Assembly: GCA_027082925.1 (NCBI GenBank)
Contig: JALWTD010000021.1
Location: forward strand, 46,400-110,399
Source: Flavobacteriaceae bacterium
GTDB lineage: Bacteria > Bacteroidota > Bacteroidia > Flavobacteriales > Flavobacteriaceae
Length of the DNA: 64,000 bases
Direction: 5' to 3'
Shown here: positions 18,143 to 26,691 of the stretch, piece after piece
Layout of the letters: each line of letters starts with the position of its first letter
Numbering within the stretch: position 1 is the stretch's first letter
Program-made: the position numbers and the translations under genes
The notes under the pieces: model-generated
What the model saw: the letters and a program-made list of their open reading frames with translations, nothing else
The model's database searches: none
Told to the model about the DNA's origin: nothing

Positions 18143-19297
18143 CTAAATTTTAGTCTGCAAGCGGTGTAACACTTCTTTTAATTTTGATACTGAAACACAT
18201 AACGATGCACGTATATAACCTTCTCCTTGAGAACCAAAAACAGTTCCCGGAGATATAAATATATTTTTTTGATACAAAAGATGATTGGTAAACTCAATGG
18301 CATCTGCTCCTTTTGGTAGCTTCCCCCACACAAATAAACCTGCGGTATTTTTACTGTAAGTACATTGCAACACATCAAATATTTCCCAAACCAACTCTCT
18401 GCGTTTTTCATATGTTTTATTTTGCTCTTGAAACCAAGAGTTTGGTGTTTGCAATGCTGCGACAGCTCCTTTTTGAACACCTAAAAACATTCCTGAATCC
18501 ATATTACTTTTTACTTGAAGTACGGTTTTTATAAGTTCGGGTGTTCCTACTAACATTCCAACTCGCCAACCGGCCATATGAAAGGTTTTACTCAGCGAAT
18601 TTAATTCTAAGGCTACATGTGTAGCTCCCTTAACAGCCAATATACTTAACGGACTTTTGTTTAAAATAAAGCTATACGGATTGTCATTTACCAATAGTAT
18701 CTGATGCTTTTTTGCAAAGCTTACCAATTGCGCTAAGTAATCTAAATCGGCAACGGCCCCCGTAGGCATATGCGGATAATTAATCCACATCATTTTTACT
18801 TTTGAGAGAGGTGTTTGTTCCAATGCATCTAAATCGGGCAGCCACTGAGATGCTTCACTCAAATTATAAAATACCGGTTCGGCACCTACCAATTTGGTTA
18901 CTGAGGTATATGTTGGGTATCCCGGATTTGGAATAAGCACCTGATCTCCTTCATTTAAAAAAGCCATTGAAATATGCATAATACCTTCTTTTGAGCCCAT
19001 TAAGGGAAGTATCTCTGTATCGGGATTTAAAATTACCTGATATTTTTTTTGATAAAATTGACATACCGCCGCTCTAAATTCAGGAATTCCTTGGTAACTT
19101 TGATATTGATGTACATTTGCTAAGTGCAGCGACTCTTTTAATGCCGTTACAACGGCTTCCGGAGGTTGCAAATCAGGGCTTCCTATTGCAATATTAATAA
19201 TAGGTTTCCCTTCTTTTTGAAGTGAAGCAACTTCTCTCAACTTTGTTGAAAAATAGTACTCTTTTACTTCTGCTAATCTGTGTGCCTTTGCAATCAT
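18143..19297 (-). CDS. Class I/II PLP aminotransferase, probably aromatic
   Basis: A 384-residue fold-type I aminotransferase. The PLP lysine is K237 in LNSLSKTFHMAGWRVGM; NPGYPTYTS and the NDNPYSF segment are family markers. In this operon it most plausibly transaminates phenylpyruvate and 4-hydroxyphenylpyruvate to Phe and Tyr (or prephenate to arogenate). Relatives annotated as LL-diaminopimelate or aspartate aminotransferase exist, so specificity is inferred from context. Its start overlaps the pheA stop by one base. Confidence 0.88.
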   Translation of the reverse strand: MIAKAHRLAEVKEYYFSTKLREVASLQKEGKPIINIAIGSPDLQPPEAVVTALKESLHLANVHQYQSYQGIPEFRAAVCQFYQKKYQVILNPDTEILPLMGSKEGIMHISMAFLNEGDQVLIPNPGYPTYTSVTKLVGAEPVFYNLSEASQWLPDLDALEQTPLSKVKMMWINYPHMPTGAVADLDYLAQLVSFAKKHQILLVNDNPYSFILNKSPLSILAVKGATHVALELNSLSKTFHMAGWRVGMLVGTPELIKTVLQVKSNMDSGMFLGVQKGAVAALQTPNSWFQEQNKTYEKRRELVWEIFDVLQCTYSKNTAGLFVWGKLPKGADAIEFTNHLLYQKNIFISPGTVFGSQGEGYIRASLCVSVSKLKEVLHRLQTKI

Positions 19298-20115
19298 TAT
19301 CGCTTACTTTTAGAATATTCTCCTAATATTTTTAAGGTTTCAACTATTGATTCTACCTCTTTCACTCCATTGTAATAATCTGCATAACTATTAAATATAA
19401 AATCGGCAAAAAATGCATATTTCCAAGGAGTATCTATCACCGGCATCGATTGTATTTTAGACAAATTTAAGTTATGTGAAGCCATTACACTTAACACTTC
19501 GGCCAAAGATCCTGTTTTATGACTCGCTATAAATTTAATAGATGCTTTATTTGCCGATACACTGTTTTTACTTTGTGTATTTGTTAATATAAAAAAACGT
19601 GTAGCATTGTTCTTTATGGTTTGTATTTCAGGAGCGATAATGGTTAACCCATATATTTCTGCTGCTAAATTACTCGCTATTGCTCCAACCCCTTTTAAAT
19701 GTTGATCTTTAATACGTTTTGCTACTGAAGCGGTATCTTTGTCTTCTATCAATTTAATATGAGGATAATCTTTAAAAAATTGATGACACTGTAACAGGGC
19801 CATAGGATGTGAATATACTTCTTTTATATCCTCTATTTTTTGTCCGTTTAACACCATTAAATTATGGTGAATAGGTAAATGATACTCTCCACAAATGGTA
19901 AGCTGATGGTCGTCTATTAAAGCGTAATTAGGCAAAATAGCACCAGCAATTGAATTTTCAATGGCCATAACAACTACCTCTGCTTTTTGCTGTGACAATA
20001 CCGTAGGTAATTCACTAAATGATTCGCAAGATATTAACTCAATACTTTTGCCAAAATACTGTTCGGCAACTATGTGGTGAAAAGATCCTTTTATTCCTTG
20101 AATGGCGACTTTCAT
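19297..20115 (-). CDS. pheA: Prephenate dehydratase
   Basis: A 272-residue stand-alone dehydratase making phenylpyruvate from prephenate. The catalytic motif NNATRFFIL is at residues 169-177 (Thr172 is the proton donor). A C-terminal ACT domain (about 193-270, KTGSLAEVLSVMASHNLNLSKIQSMP) should bind phenylalanine for feedback inhibition. No chorismate mutase domain is fused; that activity is in the last gene of the operon. It is the first structural gene behind the Phe/Tyr leader-peptide attenuator. Confidence 0.94.
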   Translation of the reverse strand: MKVAIQGIKGSFHHIVAEQYFGKSIELISCESFSELPTVLSQQKAEVVVMAIENSIAGAILPNYALIDDHQLTICGEYHLPIHHNLMVLNGQKIEDIKEVYSHPMALLQCHQFFKDYPHIKLIEDKDTASVAKRIKDQHLKGVGAIASNLAAEIYGLTIIAPEIQTIKNNATRFFILTNTQSKNSVSANKASIKFIASHKTGSLAEVLSVMASHNLNLSKIQSMPVIDTPWKYAFFADFIFNSYADYYNGVKEVESIVETLKILGEYSKSKR

Positions 20116-20141
20116 TTGTTATTTATTGTGTTTTTTAATCC

Positions 20142-20172
20142 AAAAAAAAATCCCGAAAAACTTCGAGACTTT
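20142..20172 (-). terminator. Attenuator terminator in the pheA leader
   Basis: In leftward RNA, TCTCGAA (plus 20162-20168) pairs with TTCGGGA (plus 20151-20157), with one G-U pair and a GTTT loop, followed by nine Ts (plus 20142-20150). It lies between the leader peptide and pheA, where a terminator makes sense only as an attenuator. The alternative pairing GAGGCUUU (plus 20202-20209, overlapping the leader stop codon) with AAAGUCUC (plus 20165-20172) destroys the terminator 5' arm. Confidence 0.82.
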
Positions 20173-20207
20173 ATAATTTATTATTCGTAACTAATACCTA
20201 CAAAGCC

Positions 20208-20267
20208 TCATCTCTTATTGTAAAAATAAAAGTAAAAATAGAAGCTATTCCAAGTATTATTATTCAT
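20208..20267 (-). CDS. Phe/Tyr leader peptide of the pheA operon
   Basis: A 19-codon frame translating as MNNNTWNSFYFYFYFYNKR followed by TGA. Eight consecutive codons are alternating Phe and Tyr, far beyond chance, and the operon downstream makes exactly these two amino acids. A ribosome stalled for lack of charged tRNA-Phe or tRNA-Tyr would leave GAGGCUUU at the stop codon free to form the antiterminator. A ribosome reaching the stop would cover it and let the terminator at 20142-20168 form. A promoter lies about 20 bases upstream of the ATG. Confidence 0.88.
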   Translation of the reverse strand: MNNNTWNSFYFYFYFYNKR

Positions 20268-20287
20268 GTTTCTGTCTAATTAAGGGA

Positions 20288-20318
20288 CAAATCTATACAT
20301 TAATTTTAAAAAAACAAC
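20288..20318 (-). promoter_or_regulatory. Promoter of the pheA operon
   Basis: On the minus strand GTTG (plus 20315-20318) is followed by exactly 19 bases and TAGATTTG (plus 20288-20295), matching TTTG-N19-TAnnTTTG with one mismatch in the -33 box. Transcription should begin near 20280, about a dozen bases before the leader-peptide ATG. Confidence 0.7.
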
Positions 20319-20455
20319 ATTTTTTATAAAAAATAACCATTATATCACTATTTGATAATATTTTCTTCCAAAAGGTGAAGTATATTTAGCTATTGGCTAA
20401 AATTTTTACAAGAAATAAAACACAGACTTAATTTTTATTAAACGTTGGCTTTTCT

Positions 20456-20701
20456 TATCGTGTAGTCTGAGGGTTGTGCAGTCCAAGAGTCGTGCAGTCG
20501 TACAGTCGACAAAGATGCTGACGAAAACTGACCGCACGACTGCACGATAACGGACTGCAGGGCAGCACGACTGCAAGATAACAGACCGCAGGACAGCACG
20601 ACTGCAAGATAACAGACCGCAGGACAGCACGACTGCAGGACAGCACGACTGCAAGATAACAGACCGCAGGACAGCACGACTGCACGATAGAGAACAGCAG
20701 A
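20456..20701. repeat. Mosaic inverted-repeat element, copy 1
   Basis: It starts TATCGTGTAGTC and ends GACTGCACGATA (20678-20689), 12-base terminal inverted repeats with one mismatch. The left arm is short (words like TCGTGCAGTC). The right arm repeats GACTGCAAGATAACA, GACCGCAG and GACAGCAC words. Several reading frames are open through it only because the words contain no stop codons. It separates the Phe/Tyr operon from wzi at the left edge of the polysaccharide locus. Confidence 0.85.
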
Positions 20702-20749
20702 ACAAAAAAACACTCCTCAATATCATTTCTTTTAGTAACTTTACCGACG

Positions 20750-22132
20750 ATGAAAAACTTAAAGCCTTTTATCATAATCTTCTGTGGAGTAATTCAAATA
20801 ATTACCGCTACCATACAAGCACAAGAAAAAAACGAATACATTATTGATTTAACATCTTTTGTAGCTACTGAAAATACCCTTCCTTTTTGGTTTACAGCAA
20901 ATCAATTCGGGACCGTACCTAATGAAAATACGTCATTGCTAGATGCTTCTTTCAAGCATAACAGCACAGGAGATACAACTACTTATTTTACTTATAAAGC
21001 CGGAGTTGCAGGATTTACCGGTTCCAAAAGCAATGTGTTTATTACTGAGCTTTATGGTAGTCTCCATTACAAAAATTGGAAGTTAACCTTAGGCAATAAA
21101 TACGATCCTATTGCTTGGGAAGGACTTTCTTCTACCAATGGAAATATTGTAAAAGCTACCAATACCAGAGCTTTTCCGGGAATTGCACTGGAAACTAAAA
21201 AATACATACGCCTTCCTTTTGCAAAATCATGGCTACGAGCTAAGTTCTCGTATGCAGAATACTTACTAAATGATAAAAGAGTTGTTGATAACGCACAACT
21301 ACATCACAAAAGTGTTTATTTTAAATCGCTGTTAAACTCAAGATTAAGCTTGGTAACCGGTCTCGATCACTATGCTGTTTGGGGTGGTACTTCTAATGAG
21401 TTTGGAAAACTCCCTAGCGGTTTTAACGACTACATAAAAGTCGTTTTAGGAAGTTCTGGAGGTAACAATGCAGCTATTGGAGACCAAATCAATGCGCTAG
21501 GAAATCATATAGGAGCTTATTTATTACAACTTAATTATAAAGGAACAAAAGTCAATTGGAATATGTATTGGTCTCACCCTTTTGAAGATACATCCGGAAT
21601 GAATTTATCTAACTATCCTGATGCTTTATATGGTATTTTTATCGACTTTAAAAAACCAAAATCATTCATTACACACCTAGTCGCCGAATACTATTACACG
21701 AAAGACCAAGGACGTAAAGCTTCTACCAACGGGCTCAGTGATAATTATTTTAACAATAGTATCTACAATAGCGGATGGACGTATTTTGGCAATACAATAG
21801 GAAGTCCGTTTTTCCCAACCAAAGTCCCTGTTGATGGAATTACGCATGGCGTTATTGTAGGGTACAATCGGTTTGTGGCTTATCATTTAGGAACTAAGGG
21901 ATACCTGGCACCTCATATTAGGTACACAACAATGATGAGCTATATATATTATGCCGGTTGGTTTGGAAATCCTGTTGAAAACAACAAACAATTATCGGGT
22001 GTTTTAACGCTCTATTTTCAGCCTGTTAAACTTCCCTTTGATATTGCTGTAGGAACTGCTATTGATGCAGGAAATTTCTTACCTCATAACATAGGTGGAT
22101 TTATAAAACTCACAAAAAAAGGTGTCTTTTAA
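20750..22132 (+). CDS. Wzi-like capsule assembly outer-membrane protein
   Basis: A 460-residue exported protein (signal peptide MKNLKPFIIIFCGVIQIITATIQAQ) matching the capsule-assembly Wzi family (PF14052). It has a beta-barrel with paired features such as LPFWFTANQFGTVPNE near the N-terminus, KLTLGNKYDPIAWEG, and a C-terminal strand region. Wzi in Escherichia coli is an 18-stranded lectin that attaches capsule to the cell surface. Its place at the head of the polysaccharide locus supports the role. A repeat element ends about 50 bases upstream, leaving little room for a promoter. Confidence 0.85.
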   Translation: MKNLKPFIIIFCGVIQIITATIQAQEKNEYIIDLTSFVATENTLPFWFTANQFGTVPNENTSLLDASFKHNSTGDTTTYFTYKAGVAGFTGSKSNVFITELYGSLHYKNWKLTLGNKYDPIAWEGLSSTNGNIVKATNTRAFPGIALETKKYIRLPFAKSWLRAKFSYAEYLLNDKRVVDNAQLHHKSVYFKSLLNSRLSLVTGLDHYAVWGGTSNEFGKLPSGFNDYIKVVLGSSGGNNAAIGDQINALGNHIGAYLLQLNYKGTKVNWNMYWSHPFEDTSGMNLSNYPDALYGIFIDFKKPKSFITHLVAEYYYTKDQGRKASTNGLSDNYFNNSIYNSGWTYFGNTIGSPFFPTKVPVDGITHGVIVGYNRFVAYHLGTKGYLAPHIRYTTMMSYIYYAGWFGNPVENNKQLSGVLTLYFQPVKLPFDIAVGTAIDAGNFLPHNIGGFIKLTKKGVF

Positions 22133-22176
22133 ATCAGTTTTTATTTAAAAAAACTTCTTGGCTTCATATATTCTTC

Positions 22177-22184
22177 TAAATTTG
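22177..22184 (+). promoter_or_regulatory. Candidate -7 element for the YwqE-type gene
   Basis: TAAATTTG is an exact TAnnTTTG, 22 bases before the ATG at 22207. A TTG lies 16 bases upstream of it as a possible -33 box. Confidence 0.48.
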
Positions 22185-22206
22185 CAACACCTATCTGGTT
22201 GATTTT

Positions 22207-22947
22207 ATGTTCAATATTTTTAAAAAATCTAAAACACCTATTACATCATTTTTTACAAATGATTTTATAGATATACACGCCCATTTGTTACCGGGTATTG
22301 ATGATGGAGCCAAAGATTTAGACACCGCTACAATGCTTATAAAAAAAATGACTGAGCTGGGCATTAAGCATTTTGTTTGCACACCACATGTAATGAAAGG
22401 TGTTTGGGAAAACAGTCGAGAAAAAATTGAACAAACACTCGCCAAGCTTAAAATACACCTGCAACAAGAAGGAATCTCAGATATTTCAATTAGAACTGCT
22501 GCTGAATACATGCTAGATACCGGATTTATAGAACTTCTTAAATCTAAAAATTTGCTTTGTATTAAAGACAATAAGATTCTTGTAGAGATGTCATATATAA
22601 ACCCTCCGATAAATTTATACGAGCTTCTATTTGAAATTCAAATTGCGGGATACATCCCTATATTGGCACACCCCGAACGATATAACTTCTACCATACTAG
22701 ATACAACGAATATCAAAAATTAAAAGAGTCCGGATGTTTATTTCAACTAAATGCATTATCATTATCCTCATACTACGGAAAAGAGGTCAATCGCATTGCT
22801 TTAAAGCTTCTTAAAGACGAATTAATTGATTTTGTTGGAACAGACACACATCACCTACAACATCTGGACATTTTAGAAAAAATAACCACTAATAAAAACA
22901 CACAACTTATACAGACAATTACTAAAAATAATGCGCGTTTACGATAA
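22207..22947 (+). CDS. CpsB/YwqE-type PHP-domain protein tyrosine phosphatase
   Basis: A 246-residue metal-dependent phosphatase of the PHP fold. DIHAHLLPGIDDGAKD at residues 22-37 is the first metal-binding motif; CTPHVMKG, ILAHPERY and FVGTDTHH are the others. Such enzymes remove phosphate from the tyrosine-rich tail of Wzc-type kinases and so control polysaccharide chain length. The partner Wzc, with a seven-tyrosine tail, is encoded convergently at 23516-25876. Cytoplasmic. Confidence 0.9.
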   Translation: MFNIFKKSKTPITSFFTNDFIDIHAHLLPGIDDGAKDLDTATMLIKKMTELGIKHFVCTPHVMKGVWENSREKIEQTLAKLKIHLQQEGISDISIRTAAEYMLDTGFIELLKSKNLLCIKDNKILVEMSYINPPINLYELLFEIQIAGYIPILAHPERYNFYHTRYNEYQKLKESGCLFQLNALSLSSYYGKEVNRIALKLLKDELIDFVGTDTHHLQHLDILEKITTNKNTQLIQTITKNNARLR

Positions 22948-23005
22948 TAAGTACAACCATTCATTATCTTACTAAAAAAACGAGTTGAGTTAAAAAACAA
23001 AAGAA

Positions 23006-23467
23006 ATGGAGTCAAAAGAAATTCTTGATAAAATAGAAGATATTATAAGTAAGCAGGTTGATGATTTAGATAATGCAAGTACCGATTCAGATAAAAGCAC
23101 CCTAAAAAGCATTGGCTATCTAATGTTTCAGTTTTTTCTTAAAATCATAAAAGCTCCTTTTAATTTTGTAAATAATTATATTAAAGGTGAAATTATAAAA
23201 TCTATAAAAAAAGATGCAAAGCTATATGCACTAATAATGATTACTGTAGGGATATTGTTTATATTCTTCGCTGTAATATGGCTATTTATTGCCATTGCTA
23301 TTAGTGCTTATTTTTACGAAAAAGGACATACGCTCTTTAACGCTATTGTATACTCTATAGGAATTCAATTAATCGCTTTTATTGGAATTGGTTTAACAGC
23401 TTTAATTGCTTCAAAAAAAATTAAATCACTACAGCTAATGAAGAAAATTTTTAATACTAAAAATTAA
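23006..23467 (+). CDS. Small membrane protein with two transmembrane helices (holin-superfamily-like)
   Basis: A 153-residue protein. Residues 1-70 are polar and helical. Two strong hydrophobic segments (about 75-100, LYALIMITVGILFIFFAVIWLF; and about 112-138) surround a short loop. The layout resembles the phage-holin/DUF1469 superfamily seen in many Bacteroidota genomes, but no diagnostic motif is visible. No phage genes are near, so lysis is not implied. Between the phosphatase and Wzc. Confidence 0.55.
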   Translation: MESKEILDKIEDIISKQVDDLDNASTDSDKSTLKSIGYLMFQFFLKIIKAPFNFVNNYIKGEIIKSIKKDAKLYALIMITVGILFIFFAVIWLFIAIAISAYFYEKGHTLFNAIVYSIGIQLIAFIGIGLTALIASKKIKSLQLMKKIFNTKN

Positions 23468-23515
23468 CACATTCGCATTAAACACCTTTTTTAACAAGCA
23501 ATTATTTAGAATAGA

Positions 23516-25876
23516 TTAAGTAAACCTCTTTTTAAACCAAGAAGTTTTCTTTTCCGAATAGCCGTAACCGTAGCCATAGCCATAACTATATCCATACCCT
23601 TTTTCTGCATCAACATCATTAATTAATATTGACATATTAGGCAATCGTTGATCTCTATGTAAAATTTGAGGGAATTCCAACAAGCGTTTGTCTAAATAAT
23701 TTGCTCTAACAACATAAATAAATAAATCGGCTTTATCTCCTAACAACAGTGTATCTGTGACAATATTTACCGGAGCAGTATCTACAATAACATAATCGTA
23801 ATGCTGTTTTCCATAGGCAATGACTTCATTAAACCTGTTATTCATTAGTAGTTCTGAAGGATTTGGTGCTATAATTCCTGAATGAATCATATCAAAATGA
23901 TGCTCGTCTACTTTTTCAATAATTTCTACAGGTTGTATCGTTTTATCCATTAAAAAATGTGTCAACCCTTTTCCTTTCACAACACCCAAGTAATCCGAAA
24001 TTTTTGGTTTTCGAATATCAGCTCCTATCAACAATACTTTTTTCCCTGACAATGCTAAAACAGTAGCCAAGTTAATAGATATAAATGTTTTTCCTTCTCC
24101 GCCAACAGTAGAAGTCACAAAAATAACTTTTGATTTCTCTGTAACTTTAGAAAGCATAAAATTGATATTGGTTCGAAGCAATCGGAACGATTCTGAAACA
24201 CTTGTTCTATCGTGATCTGAAACCACCACTTTTTTATCGGTTTTAGTTTTTGGAATATCTCCTAAAATAGGGGCTTTTACTACGGCTTCTACATCTTTAC
24301 GTGTATGCACCTTATTGTCAAATAGCAGCAATAAATAAATCACTCCAAACGGTACTATAATCCCTAATAACAACGCCGCTAAATACACCACCTTGCGTTT
24401 GGGTGCTACCGGAATATTACTTCCGTAAGCCTTATCAATAATTTTTGCATTTGGCAATGTGACAGCCAATGAAATAGCATTTTCTTCACGCTTTTGTAGT
24501 AAATACAAGTACAGTGATTCTATAATTTGTTGCTGACGCTTAATGTCTCGATACTCGCGTTCTTGCTGCGGAACAGAAGCTATTTTAGAAGACATTCTAT
24601 TTTCTTGTCGTTTTACATTTTTTAATGCAATGGTTAATGACGATTTTAAATTAGCAATGCTTTTTACAATACTTGCTCTTATCTTTTTTATTTGCGCATT
24701 TAAATTGACAATCACCGGATTTTGTGCACTAGAGCTTTGTAAAATTCGATTGCGTTCTAATACCAATTGATTATATTGCTCGGTTCCGGCATTTATCGAA
24801 ACATCTGTCAGCCCTAAATTAGCAGGAATTAAATCGTCTTTATTCTCGGCCATATACCGCTCAATATCTGTAACCAACGTAAGTTGCGTATTTAAATCTA
24901 GCAACTTATTTTCAATTTCTACATTCGATTGCAATACTAAGTTTGCTTCTGCGGCAATATCGGTAAGTTTGTTTTTAGTTTTAAATTGCTCTACTTCTTT
25001 TTCTACATCAAATAAATCTTTGGTAATAATTTCCAAACGCTTATTAATAAACGTTTCGGTATTTTTAGCAACCAAACTTTTATAAGCAATGGCATCATTA
25101 TTATAATGTGTTACCAACCGGTCTAATATAACTTGTGCTTTTTGCTTTACAGGGTCTTTCAGGCTCAACTTAATTACACTCGAACTTTTGTTTACCGGCT
25201 GTATCTGAATGCGATTTTTATAACTGTCTATGACACTTTTCAAAGGTCTTACTTTTACGATAATCTCATCACCTTTAATAATTTTATCAACCTGCATAGG
25301 AGTTACCGTAATATCTCCTAAAGAGGTGTGTACACGCTCTCCAAATACACTCTCACTTACGACCTTCTTTTCACTGTTTTTGAGTGCAAATGTTTCTTTC
25401 GATGTCACCAATACGGTAAATACCGTATCCTTGCTATAAAAAACAGGTTCTTTGGTTAAAAATGTGATTTTTAATGGACTCCTTTCTTTAAACAATTCGG
25501 TTTCTATGACACGTCCTTGTCGATAATAAGCCACATTTAACTCCAAATCTTTGACCACACGTTCTAATAAATTTATAGACTTTAAGAGTTCTATTTCATT
25601 TTCTAACGATATTTTAGAACCACTTAATAATCCCAAATCTTCAAAAGCAGCCAATTCGGAAGCCATACCGCTACTTTCTCCGTCGTCTACCAAAATAGTG
25701 GTTGACACTTCGTATTTGTTAGGGGTGTAACGCAAATAAACAAAAGCGCTACTTACAGCCAACACCACTCCCAAAACAAACCATTTCCAATGGTAGAGGT
25801 ATTTTTCTATTTCTTCTCGGATATTAATACTATCATCCGTAAACTGTATGGTATTTAAGGGTTGTTCGTTTTGCAT
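23516..25876 (-). CDS. Wzc-type polysaccharide co-polymerase and tyrosine autokinase
   Basis: A 786-residue inner-membrane protein. An N-terminal Wzz domain with a first helix near residues 32-50 is followed by a long periplasmic coiled coil (about 270-460) and a second helix near 500-520. A cytoplasmic BY-kinase domain carries Walker A GGEGKT (about 592-597), Walker A' VLLIGADIRKP (about 614) and Walker B YVIVDTAP (about 695). The C-terminus has seven alternating tyrosines at residues 761-773, the autophosphorylation cluster. It couples polymer length and export with Wza directly upstream. Confidence 0.94.
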   Translation of the reverse strand: MQNEQPLNTIQFTDDSINIREEIEKYLYHWKWFVLGVVLAVSSAFVYLRYTPNKYEVSTTILVDDGESSGMASELAAFEDLGLLSGSKISLENEIELLKSINLLERVVKDLELNVAYYRQGRVIETELFKERSPLKITFLTKEPVFYSKDTVFTVLVTSKETFALKNSEKKVVSESVFGERVHTSLGDITVTPMQVDKIIKGDEIIVKVRPLKSVIDSYKNRIQIQPVNKSSSVIKLSLKDPVKQKAQVILDRLVTHYNNDAIAYKSLVAKNTETFINKRLEIITKDLFDVEKEVEQFKTKNKLTDIAAEANLVLQSNVEIENKLLDLNTQLTLVTDIERYMAENKDDLIPANLGLTDVSINAGTEQYNQLVLERNRILQSSSAQNPVIVNLNAQIKKIRASIVKSIANLKSSLTIALKNVKRQENRMSSKIASVPQQEREYRDIKRQQQIIESLYLYLLQKREENAISLAVTLPNAKIIDKAYGSNIPVAPKRKVVYLAALLLGIIVPFGVIYLLLLFDNKVHTRKDVEAVVKAPILGDIPKTKTDKKVVVSDHDRTSVSESFRLLRTNINFMLSKVTEKSKVIFVTSTVGGEGKTFISINLATVLALSGKKVLLIGADIRKPKISDYLGVVKGKGLTHFLMDKTIQPVEIIEKVDEHHFDMIHSGIIAPNPSELLMNNRFNEVIAYGKQHYDYVIVDTAPVNIVTDTLLLGDKADLFIYVVRANYLDKRLLEFPQILHRDQRLPNMSILINDVDAEKGYGYSYGYGYGYGYSEKKTSWFKKRFT

Positions 25877-25888
25877 AGTTACTTAAAA

Positions 25889-26647
25889 TTAACGTGTGAA
25901 AATGGCGATTACAGATATAAGAATAGATATAGACGACATAATAATACCGGTACTTGCACCTACACTTGAAGAATTGATTTTGGCTTTATTAGGTTCTACA
26001 TACAACACGTCGTTTTGAGCCAAATAATAGTAAGGAGAGGTCAATAAATCCTTATCTGTCAAATCAATGGTTACCGAAGTGCGTTTTCCGTCTTGTTCAC
26101 GCACCAACAAAACCGATGAGCGTTTTCCTTGAATTGTCAAATCTCCGGCCAATCCAATGGCTTCTAATATAGAAATACGCTCGTTAGGTACTTGATAGGT
26201 TCCCGGAGCATTCACTTCTCCAAGTACCGTAATCTTAAAGTTTAACAATCGAATATTTACAATAGGATTTTTAATATACGTAGTAAGCTTTTTTGTGACA
26301 ACGGCCGTCAATGCTTCCGTACTTAAACCGGCAACTTTAATCGTTCCTAAAACCGGAAAGTGAATCGTTCCGCTCGCAGTGACCAAATAAGTGATAGGCT
26401 TTAACTGCGTACCTGTGCTTTCATACATATTAAAAGGTTTAGCAGCTTCAATGTCAATAGCAGACACCTTGATACTTAGTACATCGTCTGGTTGAATTTT
26501 TGGTTGGTAATTTTGTGTAAATGATTGACTTGCATTTGTCTCTAAGTCTTGTAGGTAAATGATTTTTTTAGGTGATGTGCAGGCTGATAACATACTTAGT
26601 AACAGTATGATTCCAAAAAAATAGGAGTGCTTTCTTCTTATCGTCAT
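25889..26647 (-). CDS. Wza-type polysaccharide export outer-membrane lipoprotein
   Basis: A 252-residue lipoprotein with a lipobox ending at C23 (LSMLSAC). A poly_export domain (YQPKIQPDDVLSIKVSAIDIE) and SLBB-type segments (ITVLGEVNAPGTYQVPN) follow. A C-terminal hydrophobic helix (GIIMSSISILISVIAIF) spans the outer membrane as in Wza, or possibly the inner membrane. It forms the export channel with Wzc, whose gene starts 12 bases downstream. Confidence 0.92.
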   Translation of the reverse strand: MTIRRKHSYFFGIILLLSMLSACTSPKKIIYLQDLETNASQSFTQNYQPKIQPDDVLSIKVSAIDIEAAKPFNMYESTGTQLKPITYLVTASGTIHFPVLGTIKVAGLSTEALTAVVTKKLTTYIKNPIVNIRLLNFKITVLGEVNAPGTYQVPNERISILEAIGLAGDLTIQGKRSSVLLVREQDGKRTSVTIDLTDKDLLTSPYYYLAQNDVLYVEPNKAKINSSSVGASTGIIMSSISILISVIAIFTR

Positions 26648-26691
26648 TTTTTTATTAAATTTTGTCTGGGGTATTTCTAATTACTTATTAC

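Noticed and set aside
20456..20701. CRISPR array
   Set aside because: Words are 8-16 bases, without unique spacers of constant length, and arms are inverted relative to each other. No cas genes are nearby.
20736..20743. TAACTTTA as a -7 box for wzi
   Set aside because: It would place the start point on the ATG itself and has no -33 partner, so it is too weak to call.
23006..23467. Prophage holin
   Set aside because: Two transmembrane helices fit, but there are no endolysin, tail or capsid genes, and the gene sits within a capsule locus.
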